DNA from: Nibribacter ruber
GTDB lineage: Bacteria; Bacteroidota; Bacteroidia; Cytophagales; Hymenobacteraceae
Assembly: GCF_009913235.1 (NCBI RefSeq)
Contig: NZ_CP047897.1
Location: 434,001 to 498,000 of the forward strand
Length of the DNA: 64,000 nucleotides
Reading direction: 5' to 3'
Shown piece by piece: positions 7,326-15,719 of the stretch. Numbering within the stretch: position 1 is the stretch's first letter; each line of letters opens with the position of its first letter. The position numbers were made by a program, and so were the translations under genes. Under the pieces are notes generated by a model. It did not search any database. It saw only the letters and a list, made by a program, of their open reading frames with translations, and was not told where the DNA came from.

Positions 7326-9026
7326 CTACTCAGTGCCGTAGAGGCTGAAGAATTTGTTTTCGGCTTCTACGGTGCCAATTAAGATGATCTCAGCCTCTGC
7401 CGGGACTACCAGAGACGGGTCTGGGTTGATGTGCAGCTTGCCCTCATGACGGACGGCAATGATGGTGCAGCCGGTCTGCTGCCGGATGGAAGACTCTGCA
7501 ATGGAGCGCCCTGCCAGCTGTTCTGGCGCGGTCACTTTCAAGAGATCCAGGCCCTCGGCCACCATTAGAATGTCACTGCGCTTAAGCAGGTTGAAAATAG
7601 TGTTGCTGCCCATAGCCGCGTAGGACATGACAAAGTCGGCGCCGGCGCGGTGCATGGTGGGCAAGTTGCGCTGCAGGGTGGAGCGGGTGATGATCTGCAT
7701 GTCTTTGCGCAGGCGGCGGCAGTAAATAGTAAGGTACACGTTCACGTCATCGTCATGGGTGGTGATGATCACGCAAGGCGTCTCCGCGATGCCAGCCTTC
7801 TGGAGTACTTCTATGTCGGCGGCATCTCCTTTAATGTAGTTGAGGGCAGACTTGAATGACTTGACCCGCTCAGGGTTCTTTTCAATGATGCGGTAATCCA
7901 GGCCCCGCGCTGCCAGGGCGCGCCCGGTGGCCCGGCCCACGCGGCCTCCTCCCATGATGAGAATAGGAGCGCTCTCGTTGATGGGCTTGGCGTATTCCTG
8001 GTTAAAGGCGTCAATCTGGGTCTTGGAGCCGGCCAGCACCAGCACCATATTCTCGGTGATAAGCGTTTCTGGCTGCGCGGCGTCAAACCGGCCTCTTTCC
8101 CAAACTCCTACCACGGTCAAACCAAACCGCTCCCTGAACTGCGTTTCCTTGATGGTCTGCCCCGTAAGGGTAGAACTGGTGACCGTGGCCTCGGCGATGA
8201 GCAATTCATGAAACTCCCCGATGACCATGGCCGTAGCCCCGCCGCCGCTGGCCCGCCTGGACAGGAAAGCACCCATGATTTCGCCTAGTTGCAGGACGTG
8301 GGTGCTGCCAGCCAGTTCCAGAATGTCCACTGAAACCAGAAAGTTACAAGTGGAGATGATGGGCACCTGGTCACTGATTTCCCGTACCGTGAACGCCACG
8401 TTGGTGTTGATCTCATCTGAGGACGTGGCGGCCACCATGGCGGCTTGCTTCACCCGCGCCCGCTCATAGGCGTCAGGATCGTCTAGGTCGCCCAGCATGA
8501 CCTTGATGCCCAGACCGTGCAGCCGAAGGCCCTCGGCTATGTCTGGTACCAGCACCACGTAGGCAAAGCCAAACTGGTTGAGCTTGGTGATGAGGGCTTC
8601 GGTGACCGGGTCATATTTGGTGAGCACCACGTGACCAGCGGTAGTGGGGGGCAATTCGCGCGGTACTTGGGCGTGCTCGCGGGCTTTCATCCAGGGAGCA
8701 TAAAAGAAGTTGATGAACGTGAACGGGAAAAGAATAAGCAGCAGCACCATGCCCGTGCTCAACACTATAATAGAGAAGAACCTGCCCGCGTCACTGTGAA
8801 AGGTGATGTCCCCGAAGCCCAGGGTAGACATGACCGTTAGAGTCCAATACAGGCCGGTGATCCAGGAAAAAGTGCGGCCCTCCCGCAGCATGAGTAGGTG
8901 GAAGATGATGGTGAACAAAACGGTGAGGCCCACCAGCACCAGCATGAACTTGAGCAACAATTGCAGGTTGCGCCGTTCAGGCCTATTCTTTAGGATGGCA
9001 AGCATTTGAGAGGGCAGGAACTTCAT
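7326..9026 (-). CDS. Potassium channel protein with two TrkA/RCK-type regulatory modules
   Basis: The 566-residue product begins with two membrane helices (about 24-48 and 85-110) around a pore loop. Its selectivity filter reads TLGFGD in place of the commoner TVGYGD. The first RCK-N-like domain (from about 130) has a changed nucleotide loop. The second (from about 345) has a clear GGGRVGRATGRALAARG Rossmann motif, followed by a TrkA-C-like domain at the C-terminus (APEQLAGRSIAES). This fits a ligand-gated K+ channel or K+-selective leak in the inner membrane. It is a single-gene unit with repeats on both sides; a GCA microsatellite lies just past its stop. Confidence 0.88.
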   Translation of the reverse strand: MKFLPSQMLAILKNRPERRNLQLLLKFMLVLVGLTVLFTIIFHLLMLREGRTFSWITGLYWTLTVMSTLGFGDITFHSDAGRFFSIIVLSTGMVLLLILFPFTFINFFYAPWMKAREHAQVPRELPPTTAGHVVLTKYDPVTEALITKLNQFGFAYVVLVPDIAEGLRLHGLGIKVMLGDLDDPDAYERARVKQAAMVAATSSDEINTNVAFTVREISDQVPIISTCNFLVSVDILELAGSTHVLQLGEIMGAFLSRRASGGGATAMVIGEFHELLIAEATVTSSTLTGQTIKETQFRERFGLTVVGVWERGRFDAAQPETLITENMVLVLAGSKTQIDAFNQEYAKPINESAPILIMGGGRVGRATGRALAARGLDYRIIEKNPERVKSFKSALNYIKGDAADIEVLQKAGIAETPCVIITTHDDDVNVYLTIYCRRLRKDMQIITRSTLQRNLPTMHRAGADFVMSYAAMGSNTIFNLLKRSDILMVAEGLDLLKVTAPEQLAGRSIAESSIRQQTGCTIIAVRHEGKLHINPDPSLVVPAEAEIILIGTVEAENKFFSLYGTE

Positions 9027-9583
9027 AAGTATTTGCCTATACGATAATTACAAAATGGGTTACTTAGGCTGAGTTTCCGTTTTTGGCCAGTTTCTGAGAA
9101 AACAGCCCAAAAACGTTTCACTACCTAGGCCGGCTGTGTTTATTATAAGGAGCGTTGCCCACACCATCGCCAATCCTAAGCCCGCCTTAAGAACCAGTAG
9201 TGCTGCAAGGTAGCCTTGCATGCTGGACATCAGCAAGAGAATGCCTACGCGTATGACGGCTGCCAAAACAAGCTACCCGTGCATCAGACTGAAAAACATT
9301 GCCCATCAATAGATAGAAGAAAGTAAAAATAGACGTAAAAAATATTTTGCTACCCACTGGCGTGTTACTAATCCTTGGAGAACCTGAAGTAAAATAAAAG
9401 AGCGTTGGTGCAGGAAAAGGCCATTGAACATAATATTGGGGATGTTGAAAAAGGTTACATGGTCCTTTGGCCTGTTACGCCGCGGTGGTTTTTTTCCTTT
9501 CGTTTGGGGGATGGGTGTTGCAATTTGGAACCGGTAAACAACCCAAATTCAAATCTTTCAACCTTTCAAACAACCCTCTTACC
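9027..9583. other. Intergenic stretch before the subtilase gene
   Basis: It contains palindrome copy 6 (9078-9115) and otherwise no convincing gene. Short frames that run into the palindrome encode the artefact string FLGCFLRNWPKT and were dismissed. Confidence 0.6.
9078..9115. repeat. 38-bp palindromic repeat, copy 6
   Basis: Arms CGTTTTTGGCCAGTTTCTG and GAAAACAGCCCAAAAACG, about 50 bp upstream of the channel gene start. Confidence 0.88.
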
Positions 9584-10984
9584 ATGAAAAAAAAGTACCT
9601 CACCTTCGGGAAAACTGCGGTAGCTGCGGCTGCCCTGTCCATGGCGTTCTTGACCAGCTGTGACACGGACCAGGTTATTGAAACGGCAGAAATCTCTTCC
9701 TCCAAAGACGCGCAAGCCATGGCGGGCCATGACCACGTAGCCAATGAAGTATTGGTGAAGTTTAAAGCCGGTACTTCAGATGCCGCCAAAGCCGCCGTGT
9801 TGGAACGCATTAGTGGGAAAGTGAAGGAAAAAATCCTGACCAGAACCATGCAACGCCTGGGTGACCGTGAAGGTCTGGTATTGGTCCACACCCCTATGGC
9901 AGCCATAGAAGCCATGGGCAAAGTGAAAGGCTCTCCAGAAGTAGCCTTTGTAGAGCCCAACTACATCTACCAGCACCAAGCCGCTTCTACAGACACGTAC
10001 TTCACCAACGGCAGCCTTTGGGGCATGTATGGTGATGCGTCTTCGCCGGCCAACCAGTATGGCAGCCAGGCCGCCGAGGCATGGGCCAGAGGCAACACCG
10101 GGTCTGCCTCTGTGGTAGTGGGCATCATTGATGAAGGTGTTCAAGTAGACCATCCAGAATTGCAGGGACAGATTTGGGTGAATCCGTATGATCCTATTGA
10201 CGGGGTAGACAACGACGGTAACGGCTATGTAGACGATGTCAACGGCTGGGACTTTGACGGAAACAACAACCAGGTGTATGACGGGGGCACCCGCGGCAGT
10301 TCAGATGACCACGGCACGCACGTGGCGGGCACCATTGGCGGTAAAAACAATGGCAGCGGCGTAGTAGGCGTGAACTGGAACGTGACCATGATCTCCTGTA
10401 AGTTCTTGGGCCGCAGAGGTGGTACCACCGCCAACGCCGTGAAAGCCGTTGACTACCTAACCGATTTGAAAACCCGTCACGGCATGAACATTGTCGCCTC
10501 TAACAACTCTTGGGGAGGCGGTGGCTTCTCACAGGCCCTGTTTGACGCCGTAGAGCGCGCCAATACTAAAAACATCTTGTTCGTGGCTGCCGCCGGTAAT
10601 GGCGGTTCTGACGGCGTGGGTGACGACAATGATGCCGTTGCCAGCTTCCCGTCTAACATGACCAACGCTAACGTTATTGCCGTGGCTGCCATCACGAATA
10701 CTGGTGCCCGTTCCTCGTTCTCTAACTATGGTGCTACTACCGTTGATATTGGCGCCCCTGGTTCTGCCATCTGGTCTTCTACGGCCTACAACACGCTGTC
10801 TTCTTACAACGGTACGTCTATGGCCACGCCGCACGTAACCGGTGGAGTGGCCTTGTATGCCGCCTCGCACCCAGGTGCTACCGCCGCCGAGATCAAGAAT
10901 GCTATCCTCAGCAGCGCCATTCCCACCTCTTCTCTGGCTGGTAAGTGCGTAACGGGCGGTCGTTTGAATGTAAGCGGTTTCTAA
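9584..10984 (+). CDS. Secreted S8 family subtilisin-like serine protease (lipoprotein)
   Basis: The 466-residue protein starts at the ATG at 9584 because MKKKYLTFGK and the lipobox-like FLTSC form a type-II signal peptide. An upstream in-frame extension would bury it. An I9-like propeptide follows (NEVLVKFKAG to VEPNYIY, about 48-130). The catalytic triad is visible: Asp in VVGIIDEGVQVDHPEL (DEG where DSG or DTG is usual), His in DDHGTHVAGT and Ser in NGTSMATPHV. The oxyanion Asn lies in AAAGNGG. It probably acts as a surface or periplasmic protease. It is monocistronic, with an intrinsic terminator about 30 bp downstream. Confidence 0.93.
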   Translation: MKKKYLTFGKTAVAAAALSMAFLTSCDTDQVIETAEISSSKDAQAMAGHDHVANEVLVKFKAGTSDAAKAAVLERISGKVKEKILTRTMQRLGDREGLVLVHTPMAAIEAMGKVKGSPEVAFVEPNYIYQHQAASTDTYFTNGSLWGMYGDASSPANQYGSQAAEAWARGNTGSASVVVGIIDEGVQVDHPELQGQIWVNPYDPIDGVDNDGNGYVDDVNGWDFDGNNNQVYDGGTRGSSDDHGTHVAGTIGGKNNGSGVVGVNWNVTMISCKFLGRRGGTTANAVKAVDYLTDLKTRHGMNIVASNNSWGGGGFSQALFDAVERANTKNILFVAAAGNGGSDGVGDDNDAVASFPSNMTNANVIAVAAITNTGARSSFSNYGATTVDIGAPGSAIWSSTAYNTLSSYNGTSMATPHVTGGVALYAASHPGATAAEIKNAILSSAIPTSSLAGKCVTGGRLNVSGF

Positions 10985-11012
10985 GTTTTTGTGTATTTAG
11001 TGAATTGGAAGG

Positions 11013-11042
11013 CCGTCCTGCTTTTGTGCAGGACGGTTTTTT
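11013..11042 (+). terminator. Intrinsic terminator of the subtilase gene
   Basis: Stem CCGTCCTGC / GCAGGACGG (11013-11021, 11028-11036) with a 6-nt loop, followed by TTTTTT. Confidence 0.9.
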
Positions 11043-11058
11043 GTTTTTGCTTGAGGGT

Positions 11059-11096
11059 CGTTTTTGGCTTGTTTTCTGGGAGTTAGGCGAAAAACG
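11059..11096. repeat. 38-bp palindromic repeat, copy 7
   Basis: Arms CGTTTTTGGCTTGTTTTC and GGAGTTAGGCGAAAAACG. It lies about 20 bp past the subtilase terminator, so it is distinct from it. Confidence 0.85.
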
Positions 11097-11316
11097 ATGG
11101 TGGATTGAAAATGCCTTTCCGTCTGGCCTGGCGTAGAAGGGGTTACTTTGAGCCACGATTAGCTGTTGCCTTTCTCTTTTCTATGGCGCGGATGTTACAT
11201 CAGTTACTTGCTGCTGTTCTTTTTGCCGTGCACTTCCGTTGGCTGTTCCTAGAGTAGTTTCTTTACTTCCGGGGCGAACTCACAGCCTTGTTTCATTTCT
11301 TCTGGTAAGCGCTCAC

Positions 11317-11444
11317 GGCCGCGGGGCCCCGTCCCGGCCCTTCGCGCTGCTGTTGTTTGTGGGACTTTGTCCCTGCCGCCGCTCACCGCGGCGCACAAAC
11401 ACCAGAGGCGCTCAGGACCAGGACTGGTTTGGGTCCCAATCCTG
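11317..11444. ncRNA. GC-rich structured element with a three-way junction (candidate RNA or cruciform)
   Basis: The sequence shows an outer stem of 18 positions (11344-11361 with 11394-11411; 15 Watson-Crick pairs plus one G-T). It encloses two hairpins, GGAC-TTT-GTCC (11362-11372) and CGCCGC-TCACC-GCGGCG (11377-11393). Upstream lies a nested dyad, GGCCG/CGGCC around CGGGGCCCCG (11317-11339). Downstream is a 9-bp stem with one mismatch (11419-11427 and 11436-11444). The block is far richer in GC than its surroundings. The frame through it (11239-11595) gives an Arg/Pro/Cys-rich string that does not look like a protein. Strand and function are unknown; candidates are a structured RNA, a mobile-element remnant or a repeat. 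Confidence 0.45.
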
Positions 11445-11718
11445 CTGCGGTTTGATGGTTGGTTTAGCTGGTTTCAGGCAATGGCCTTGGCTGTTGTTGC
11501 AGAGTCATGCGTGCTATCGCACGGTCTTTTTTCTTTATTTCCGTAGGGATTGTATTTTCTGGTTTTGGCCTGCCTGTGGCTTGATAAACTTCTAGAAACC
11601 TCTCCATGAGCCTTTGTCAACCGTAGATTAGCCTTTGAGGGACGAAGGGGGTGTGGCATCAGCAGATTCAAAGTAAGGAAGGCAAGTCCTTTTAATCAAT
11701 CATTTAATTGTACTAACA

Positions 11719-11750
11719 AAAAGGCCCCTCCAAATCAGGAGGGGCCTTTT
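11719..11750. terminator. Intrinsic terminator of the MATE gene
   Basis: Perfect 13-bp stem AAAAGGCCCCTCC / GGAGGGGCCTTTT with a 6-nt loop, 28 bp past the stop of the MATE gene. It is symmetric enough to work both ways. Confidence 0.92.
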
Positions 11751-11777
11751 AAATTAATAAACTCCAAAAGTAAATTT

Positions 11778-13202
11778 TTACACCTTCACGGTCTTCCACC
11801 GGCCTCGTTTGAACAAGAAAATGCTGACGAGGGTGATGAACGTCTCGGCCACTGGGATGGCAATGAACACACCCAGCGGGCCCAGCGCAAAGGTCTTGGC
11901 TAAAATATAGGCCAAAGGAATCTGGAATGCCCAGAAGCCGCCCAGATTCACCCAGGTGGGTGTCCAGGTATCGCCGGCGCCATTGAAGGTGTTGATGAGC
12001 ACCATCCCGATGCCATAGAAAATGTACCCCACGCTCATAATCCTGATGGCTTGAATGGCCACTTCCTGCACCTGGGCATCATTGGTAAAAAAGGCCACAA
12101 AATATCCGGCACCCACCAAGCTGATTATCGTCACGAAGGCCATGAAAAGCACGTTGTATTTGGCGGTCTGCCAGACGGCCTGTTCGGCGCGCTCTATTTG
12201 GTGAGCACCCAGGTTTTGTCCTACCAAGGTGGCGGCGGCATTGCTGAGGCCCCAGGCCGGCAGGATGAAGAACATGAGCAGGCGCAACGCGGTTTGGTAC
12301 CCGGCAGAGCCATGGTCGCCACCGGTAGTGGCCACTAACTGCGCCAGGAAAATCCAGCTGCAAGAAGCAATCACAAACTGCAGCACCGCCGGCGAGGCAA
12401 TCTTTACCAATGCTTTAATCTGCTCTTGGTCAGGTACAAAATGCTGAAGCCGCACCTGCAGCGCGCTGTTGCCTCTGGTAAGGTGATACAATTGGTAGGC
12501 CACACCCAAGCCTCTGCCCAGCGTAGTCGCCATGGCCGCACCCGTCAACCCGAAGGCCGGAATAGGACCGAAGCCATTAATGAAGATAGGGCAGAGGATG
12601 ATGTTGGCCACATTAGCCACCCACAGACTCTTCATGGCAATGGCGGCGTTGCCCGCGCCCCTGAAAATCCCGTTGATCAGGAACAACAGCATAATGAACA
12701 GGCTGCTGCCCATCATGAGCTGCATGAATGGCGTTCCCACCCGGGCCACCTCGGCAGAAGCACCCATGAGCAGCAGGATCTTCTCTGCGAACACCACGCC
12801 CAGTACGCTCAGAACTAAGGTAATCACGCCCGCAATCAAGATGGCCTGCATACCGGCCTTGGTAGCGGCTTCGGGGTCTTTCTCGCCAATACGGCGGGCA
12901 ACCACGGCCGTAGCAGCCATGCTGATGCCAATGGCCAGAGAGTAAATGACGGTTAAGACTGATTCGGTGAGGCCCACGGTCTGGATGGCGAAGGAACTGT
13001 TGTGCAAGTGCCCCACAAAATAGAGGTCTACCAGCGCAAACACAGACTCCATGATCATCTCCAGCATCATGGGAATGGCCAACAGCACCACAGACCGCCT
13101 GATGCTGCCTACGGTGTAATCTAATTCTTCGCCGTTAAGCGATTGTTTTATAATGGATAGGAAAGAAGAAAGCTTCCCCAGGGAGGTATTTTTTGGTGAC
13201 AT
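11778..13202 (-). CDS. MATE family efflux transporter
   Basis: The 474-residue product is an inner-membrane protein with about twelve hydrophobic helices in two homologous halves. Family motifs are visible near the N-terminus (LLAIPMMLEMIMESVFALVD, then DLYFVGHL) and in the second half (GLSNAAATLVGQNLGA, NTFNGAGDTWTP). MATE proteins export cationic drugs and metabolites using a Na+ or H+ gradient; the substrate here cannot be told. The ATG at 13202 is preferred over a TTG eight codons upstream. The gene is monocistronic with its own terminator. Confidence 0.92.
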   Translation of the reverse strand: MSPKNTSLGKLSSFLSIIKQSLNGEELDYTVGSIRRSVVLLAIPMMLEMIMESVFALVDLYFVGHLHNSSFAIQTVGLTESVLTVIYSLAIGISMAATAVVARRIGEKDPEAATKAGMQAILIAGVITLVLSVLGVVFAEKILLLMGASAEVARVGTPFMQLMMGSSLFIMLLFLINGIFRGAGNAAIAMKSLWVANVANIILCPIFINGFGPIPAFGLTGAAMATTLGRGLGVAYQLYHLTRGNSALQVRLQHFVPDQEQIKALVKIASPAVLQFVIASCSWIFLAQLVATTGGDHGSAGYQTALRLLMFFILPAWGLSNAAATLVGQNLGAHQIERAEQAVWQTAKYNVLFMAFVTIISLVGAGYFVAFFTNDAQVQEVAIQAIRIMSVGYIFYGIGMVLINTFNGAGDTWTPTWVNLGGFWAFQIPLAYILAKTFALGPLGVFIAIPVAETFITLVSIFLFKRGRWKTVKV

Positions 13203-13725
13203 GGTAAAAATGATTGTAGTGGACAATACGTTACCCTTCGCCAGGCTTGTGTAGGTGGCAGGGAAAGTAAAAAGAGGAAGGGAGGATGCCCTGCGTTACT
13301 TGATGCGGGCAGCTACTACAATCATATTCATATGCTTAGCTGAAGTGCAAGTATATGTAAATTTATGAACAAGTAATAGGATTCATAGTCCTTTGAGATG
13401 CAATACTAAATTTCCCATGGGTAGAAACTCAATCCGACATGGGTCAATGAGTCAACTTGAGTAATATATTTCAAACATTCTAAGGTCATGAGAAAGTAGA
13501 CCTTCAACTACTTTCGTTTTTAGCCGATTTTCTGGGAAATAAGCCAAAAACGGAGCTGGCCACTTAGCCAAGGTTGGATACATTATCTGTCTGTTGAATA
13601 AATTCTTAAACTAACTTCCTTGGCCACAAGTATTCATGCCTCAACACTGTTACCAAGTAGCGTACCTTGCAAGCTGTATCTTTGCGGACAACTCATTATT
13701 CATTTTTATTAACGCTTCGGCCCAA
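13203..13725. other. Intergenic region between the MATE gene and rluF
   Basis: AT-rich divergent promoter region containing palindrome copy 8 (13515-13552). No gene or RNA was recognised. Confidence 0.6.
13515..13552. repeat. 38-bp palindromic repeat, copy 8
   Basis: Arms CGTTTTTAGCCGATTTTC and GGAAATAAGCCAAAAACG, about 170 bp upstream of rluF. Confidence 0.88.
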
Positions 13726-14448
13726 ATGAAATCTCTCTCGTCTTCTCTTCAATATTTTGTGGTGCAGAAAGGAAGGCTTTCCAACAAAGATGCCATCCAA
13801 GCCATCTTGACGGGGCGAGTGTTGGTGAACGGGCAGAAGGGGCAATTACAACAGGCGTTAAAGCCAGAAGACCAAGTAGTGTTAGATGGTAAGGTCCTAA
13901 AAGAACCGCAGAAATTTCTTTATCTGGCCTACTACAAACCCCGCGGTATAGAATCTACCCTTAGTCTAAATATAGAAAACAACCTGGCCCAAGCGCTGGG
14001 CATGCAAGAGCGGGTCTTCCCCATAGGCCGCCTAGACAAAGAATCTGAAGGCCTCATGCTTCTCACCAATGACGGCACTCTCTACCACCGCATCGCCAAC
14101 GCAGACCAACACCAGGAAAAAGAATACGTTGTGACGGTAGACAAACCGCTTACGCAAGAGGCTCTGGACCAAGTAGGCAGTGGCATTGTGATCATGGGCC
14201 AAAAGACCAGGCCGGCACAGGTTCAACAGGTAGGGCAGAAGACCTTTTCAATCGTCCTCACCCAGGGTCTTAACCGCCAGATCAGGCGCATGTGCTATAA
14301 GCTAGCCTATGAAGTAGAAAGGTTGGTACGGGTGCGAATAGTGAATGTAGAAGTGGGGGATTTAAAACCTGGAGAGTGGCGAGAGTTGGAGCCTGCGGAA
14401 AAAACAAGTTTGACCAAAAGGCTCATGCTTTTTAAAAATTCAGGCTAA
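13726..14448 (+). CDS. rluF: 23S rRNA pseudouridine synthase, RluF type
   Basis: The 240-residue enzyme has an N-terminal S4 RNA-binding domain (about 5-55) and the RsuA/RluF catalytic domain. PIGRLDKESEGLMLLTNDG carries the catalytic Asp; QGLNRQIRRMCYKLAYEVERL is the RluF-specific C-terminal signature. RluF converts a uridine near position 2604 of 23S rRNA. The ATG at 13726 matches the usual short N-terminus; an upstream in-frame extension lacks homology. A terminator hairpin follows at 14519. Confidence 0.9.
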   Translation: MKSLSSSLQYFVVQKGRLSNKDAIQAILTGRVLVNGQKGQLQQALKPEDQVVLDGKVLKEPQKFLYLAYYKPRGIESTLSLNIENNLAQALGMQERVFPIGRLDKESEGLMLLTNDGTLYHRIANADQHQEKEYVVTVDKPLTQEALDQVGSGIVIMGQKTRPAQVQQVGQKTFSIVLTQGLNRQIRRMCYKLAYEVERLVRVRIVNVEVGDLKPGEWRELEPAEKTSLTKRLMLFKNSG

Positions 14449-14518
14449 CGTTTGTGACAGAACTCAGAAAAGAGAACATTTTTTGTAGCTTTTGGAAAGA
14501 GGTTAACCTCATAAATGA

Positions 14519-14557
14519 CAAGAGCCTTTCCCTTATTGGCATTGGGAAAGGCTCTTG
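14519..14557. terminator. Bidirectional intrinsic terminator between rluF and the barrel gene
   Basis: Perfect 14-bp stem CAAGAGCCTTTCCC / GGGAAAGGCTCTTG (14519-14532, 14544-14557), followed by an A-rich stretch, between two convergent genes. Confidence 0.88.
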
Positions 14558-14607
14558 AAAAATATAGTCTGAAGAAAAGGATTCAACCGAGGTAAATATA
14601 ACCGGCC

Positions 14608-15246
14608 TTATTTGAATTGGTAGAACACTCCTATCTGGCCGGCGCGGGTACGAGCAGATTGGTCTGGGTAAAAGCCTTCTTTATACACATTAGATAAGCC
14701 CGCATTGTACCTGGCATCAAACCCAATGCCAGACTTGGTCAAATACCCAAACCCTACAGACCAGGATAGATTCACTTTCTGGATGTCGTTCTTCTCTGAT
14801 TCTTCATTATACGGGTCTTCATATTTGATGCTTAACGCATAGCCCAGTTGCGGACCGGTTTGGATTCTAAAGCTAGAGCCAAACATGTACTGCACTAGCA
14901 ACGGTACGTTTAAGAAGTTGAGATCTGTCTTTCCTTCATATGGGGCAATGGTTTTAGACCCTTTAAAATCGTACAGGGCGCCTTCTTTAGAATAGGTTAA
15001 TTCCGTTTGTAGGGCCCAGTTATCGGCTAGGTGGTAGTGAGCCAGACCACCTACATGAAACCCCGGCCTTGGTTTGACCTTGTTGTCTTGCACCCGGTCT
15101 TCGTCATTGCTGCTGGTCCAGTTAAAGCCGGCCTTAACCCCCAAAGTTAAACGGTCTCTGAAGGTGGAGTTCTGCCCAAAAGCTAAAGGGGCGAGGAGGG
15201 CATTTAAAGCAAAGGCAGTGAATGTGATTAAGAAATAATTGCGCAT
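14608..15246 (-). CDS. Porin-family outer-membrane beta-barrel protein (PorT-like)
   Basis: The 212-residue protein has a signal peptide (MRNYFLITFTAFALNALLAPLAFGQ) followed by a small barrel. The alternating pattern LTLGVKAGFNWT, GFHVGGLAHYHLADNWALQTEL, FLNVPLLVQYMFG and RIQTGPQLGYAL is typical of the Bacteroidota PorT/OmpW-like family (outer membrane beta-barrel domain), ending in the aromatic IGVFYQFK. The ATG at 15246 is chosen because it starts the signal peptide. Its specific role is unknown. Confidence 0.85.
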   Translation of the reverse strand: MRNYFLITFTAFALNALLAPLAFGQNSTFRDRLTLGVKAGFNWTSSNDEDRVQDNKVKPRPGFHVGGLAHYHLADNWALQTELTYSKEGALYDFKGSKTIAPYEGKTDLNFLNVPLLVQYMFGSSFRIQTGPQLGYALSIKYEDPYNEESEKNDIQKVNLSWSVGFGYLTKSGIGFDARYNAGLSNVYKEGFYPDQSARTRAGQIGVFYQFK

Positions 15247-15719
15247 GTTAAAAATCAGTTTCTGTTGGGTTTTGGTACCGGTTGGTGACCAGCACATAAA
15301 TTGGGTTGGATAGCACTTCTACACATGGGCAATTCAATCGTGCAATGATAAAAGCGTGCCACCGTTGTCGCTTTTAAAGGAATTCAGGCTGGAATCTAGT
15401 CTTTGTCTAAAGCGGTTGCCTCCTCTAAGCGCTTTATCTATACTGAGGAAGGGGGAAGAAGGTTGAAATTTTAAAGCCGGGGCTTACAGCCTGGCCTACC
15501 AGCAGATGAACCAGGAAAAAGTTTGACTTGGCTAGGGAGCGGCAAGCTTTGCTTTGCGCGAACCTTGCCGCACTGAAAATGCGGAACTTGCATGCAAAAC
15601 TGGCTGCAACGTCTTTAACTCCAAAGAATTTTTCCTTTCTTTACTAAGCCAAGAACCGTTTTTTTATAAAAGGCCTCCTTCGCGGCTAGTCCTATTCCTC
15701 ATCTTTTTTCCCACCGCAC
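15247..15719. other. Intergenic region before the symporter gene
   Basis: Divergent promoter region with some short GC stems (for example GCCGGGGCTTACAGCCTGGC near 15475-15500). I tested it by eye for a glycine riboswitch, because an alanine/glycine symporter follows, but the conserved core is absent. Confidence 0.5.

Noticed and set aside
11239-11595. A 118-codon plus-strand frame through the GC-rich element
   Set aside because: The translation is rich in Arg, Pro, Cys and Phe with no domain. Its composition follows the GC-rich hairpins, which explain it better as non-coding.
15247-15719. Glycine riboswitch upstream of the alanine/glycine symporter
   Set aside because: The conserved GGAGAG and GGACAGAG-type core segments are missing; only generic GC stems are seen.
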